From contig USBC01000119.1 of the NCBI GenBank assembly GCA_900552845.1, positions 1 through 5,705 on the forward strand: a DNA stretch of 5,705 nt, written 5' to 3'. Source of the stretch: an uncultured Oscillospiraceae bacterium (lineage in GTDB: Bacteria; Bacillota; Clostridia; Oscillospirales; Ruminococcaceae). Below the pieces are notes generated by a model. The model saw only the letters and a list, made by a program, of their open reading frames with translations, ran no database searches and was not told where the DNA came from. A program made the translations under genes and the position numbers. Positions 4,827 to 5,705 of this stretch are shown here, one piece after another. Every line of letters begins with the position of its first letter. The stretch's first letter is position 1.

Positions 4827-5333
4827 ATGGATCTGGTATTTTTGGGCTTGATGGCGCTGTTGGCGGTCATCGGGCTGGTGGCAGGAAAGCTGGCGGGCAA
4901 GAATCTGGGCAAGGCGGAATTTGACGAACGGCAGCAGCTGGCGCGCGGGAAAGCCTACAAGTCGGGCTTTTATACCCTGCTGGCGGGACTGCTGGCGGTG
5001 TATTTACTGCCGAATCTTACCGAGTGGCAACCGAAAGACCCTGCCCTGCTGCCCTTTGCGGTGATCTGCATAGGAGTAACGGTATACGCCTGCGTTGCCG
5101 TTGCCAATGACGCCTACCTTGGGATTCGTCAGAATCCGCGCACCATGCTGCTTGTCATGGGCATCGTGGTGGTGTGCAACCTGCTTGCGGGGTTTTCGGT
5201 GATGAGATCGGCGGACTTTACCAACGGCATAACGGTGCAAAACAGCATGAATTTTATTATAGCGGCGATGGGGCTGATCATACTGACTGCGCTGACGGTA
5301 CGGCTGCGTATGGCTGCCCGGGACGAGGAGTGA
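4827..5333 (+). CDS. Multi-pass membrane protein with a DERQ motif, function unknown
   Basis: A 168-residue integral membrane protein. I see five likely hydrophobic helices, at about residues 2-24, 46-64, 75-95, 107-126 and 139-159, with the charged segment EFDERQQLARGKAYKSG (about 31-47) between the first two. A DERQ-x-KA-like motif on the cytosolic side before a helix is typical of small DUF2178/DUF3796-like membrane proteins that sit beside Cro/C1-type regulators in Firmicutes; that family link is from memory and tentative. The start at 4827 has GGAGG (4815-4819) 7 bases upstream, immediately after the stop of the 32-residue gene. The next gene begins 4 bases after its stop, with its ribosome binding site (GAGGAG, 5325-5330) inside this gene's last codons. 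No enzymatic motif is visible. A role with the neighbouring regulator is inferred only from linkage. Confidence 0.85.
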   Translation: MDLVFLGLMALLAVIGLVAGKLAGKNLGKAEFDERQQLARGKAYKSGFYTLLAGLLAVYLLPNLTEWQPKDPALLPFAVICIGVTVYACVAVANDAYLGIRQNPRTMLLVMGIVVVCNLLAGFSVMRSADFTNGITVQNSMNFIIAAMGLIILTALTVRLRMAARDEE

Positions 5334-5337
5334 CGCT

Positions 5338-5541
5338 ATGAAGAACCTGAAGCTGAAGGCGGCAAGGGCGGCGATGGGGCTTTCCCAGCAGGGACTGGCG
5401 GATCGGTGCGGGGTCTCACGCCAGACCATTGTTGCCATAGAAAAGGGGGACTACAACCCCACCATCAACCTGTGCCGGCAGATCTGCCGGGTGCTGGGCA
5501 CAACGCTGGACGAGCTGTTCTGGGAGAACGAGGAGGGGTAA
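5338..5541 (+). CDS. Small Cro/C1-type (XRE family) helix-turn-helix transcriptional regulator
   Basis: A 67-residue single-domain DNA-binding protein, nearly all HTH_3 fold. Seen: MGLSQQGLADRCGVSRQTI (residues 13-31) is the helix-turn-helix, with recognition helix SRQTIVAIEKG, followed by the hallmark YNPTINLCRQICRVLGTTLDELFW. It has no sensor or dimerisation domain, like the short regulators (YozG/YvaO size class) encoded with small membrane proteins in Firmicutes. It is expressed from the same operon as the membrane protein, 4 bases downstream, with its ribosome binding site overlapping the previous gene's end. Autoregulation of the 4662-4690 promoter is the simplest hypothesis. The gene's final codons and stop form part of the terminator stem. 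Family assignment is very secure; the target genes are unknown. Confidence 0.95.
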   Translation: MKNLKLKAARAAMGLSQQGLADRCGVSRQTIVAIEKGDYNPTINLCRQICRVLGTTLDELFWENEEG

Positions 5542-5560
5542 CAGCCCTCCTCGTTATTTT
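5527..5560 (+). terminator. Operon terminator overlapping the regulator's stop codon
   Basis: CGAGGAGGG (5529-5537) pairs perfectly with CCCTCCTCG (5545-5553) around a 7-base loop that contains the TAA stop (5539-5541). Two outer A-T pairs are also possible. The stem is followed by TTATTTT (5554-5560). The last codons of the regulator are therefore the left arm of the terminator. Confidence 0.85.
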
Positions 5561-5585
5561 ATGCAGGAATGGAAAAGGGGGAGAA

Positions 5586-5634
5586 GCCCGCAGGGCGACC
5601 CGTCCGGAGGACGGGTACGGCGGCGAAGCCGCCG
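5586..5634. repeat. Three consecutive GNA-triloop hairpins (REP-like)
   Basis: Three perfect hairpins in tandem: GCCC-GCA-GGGC (5586-5596), an 8-bp stem with a GGA loop (5598-5616), and a 7-bp CGGCGGC stem with a GAA loop (5618-5634). All three loops are GNA closed by a C-G pair, a class known to make very stable DNA hairpins. The pattern looks like a repetitive extragenic element; copy number elsewhere cannot be judged from this window. Confidence 0.65.

Positions 5635-5705
<71 letters not shown>

Overview
The window looks like a piece of a GC-rich, endospore-forming Clostridia genome, most likely of the Oscillospiraceae/Ruminococcaceae type. The reasons are a clostridial-type SipL gene next to spoIVA, strong GGAGG-type ribosome binding sites, and Firmicutes-style sigma-A promoters and hairpin-plus-T terminators. 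The right edge (about 5580-5705) turns into hairpin-rich GC sequence and then a 37-base run of G, so it is probably the ragged end of a contig.

Layout. 1-213 (+) is the 3' end of an O6-methylguanine-DNA methyltransferase (ogt) with its PCHRV active site. It converges on a minus-strand sporulation pair across a 38-bp perfect palindrome (243-280) that can act as a shared terminator. The pair, transcribed right to left, is sipL (1835-3343) then spoIVA (291-1772). SpoIVA is the ATPase that polymerises into the basement layer of the spore coat. SipL is its clostridial LysM-domain partner. A sigma-E-like promoter lies 57 bases or more upstream of sipL (3400-3428), as expected for mother-cell genes.

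The interval 3344-3938 holds no convincing gene. It contains the sipL promoter and leader, then three tandem stem-loops (3494-3598) that share an 11-base loop while their stems differ by compensating changes, then a 12-bp palindrome, a purine-rich G-run strip, and a sigma-A promoter. The stem-loops are the best candidate here for something undescribed.

3939-4556 (+) is a LacA/Maa-type sugar O-acetyltransferase. Its promoter (3860-3888) is followed at the predicted transcription start by a perfect 16-bp palindrome that fits the CcpA/LacI-family (cre) operator consensus. Its own terminator is at 4579-4610. A separate promoter (4662-4690) then drives a compact three-gene operon: a 32-residue single-pass membrane peptide (4716-4814), a 168-residue multi-pass membrane protein with a DERQ motif (4827-5333), and a 67-residue Cro/C1-type repressor (5338-5541) whose stop codon lies inside the operon terminator.

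The genes form three independent units: DNA repair (cut by the window edge), spore-coat morphogenesis in the mother cell, and two vegetative units (sugar acetylation under likely catabolite or LacI-type control, and a membrane protein/XRE regulator module of unknown role).
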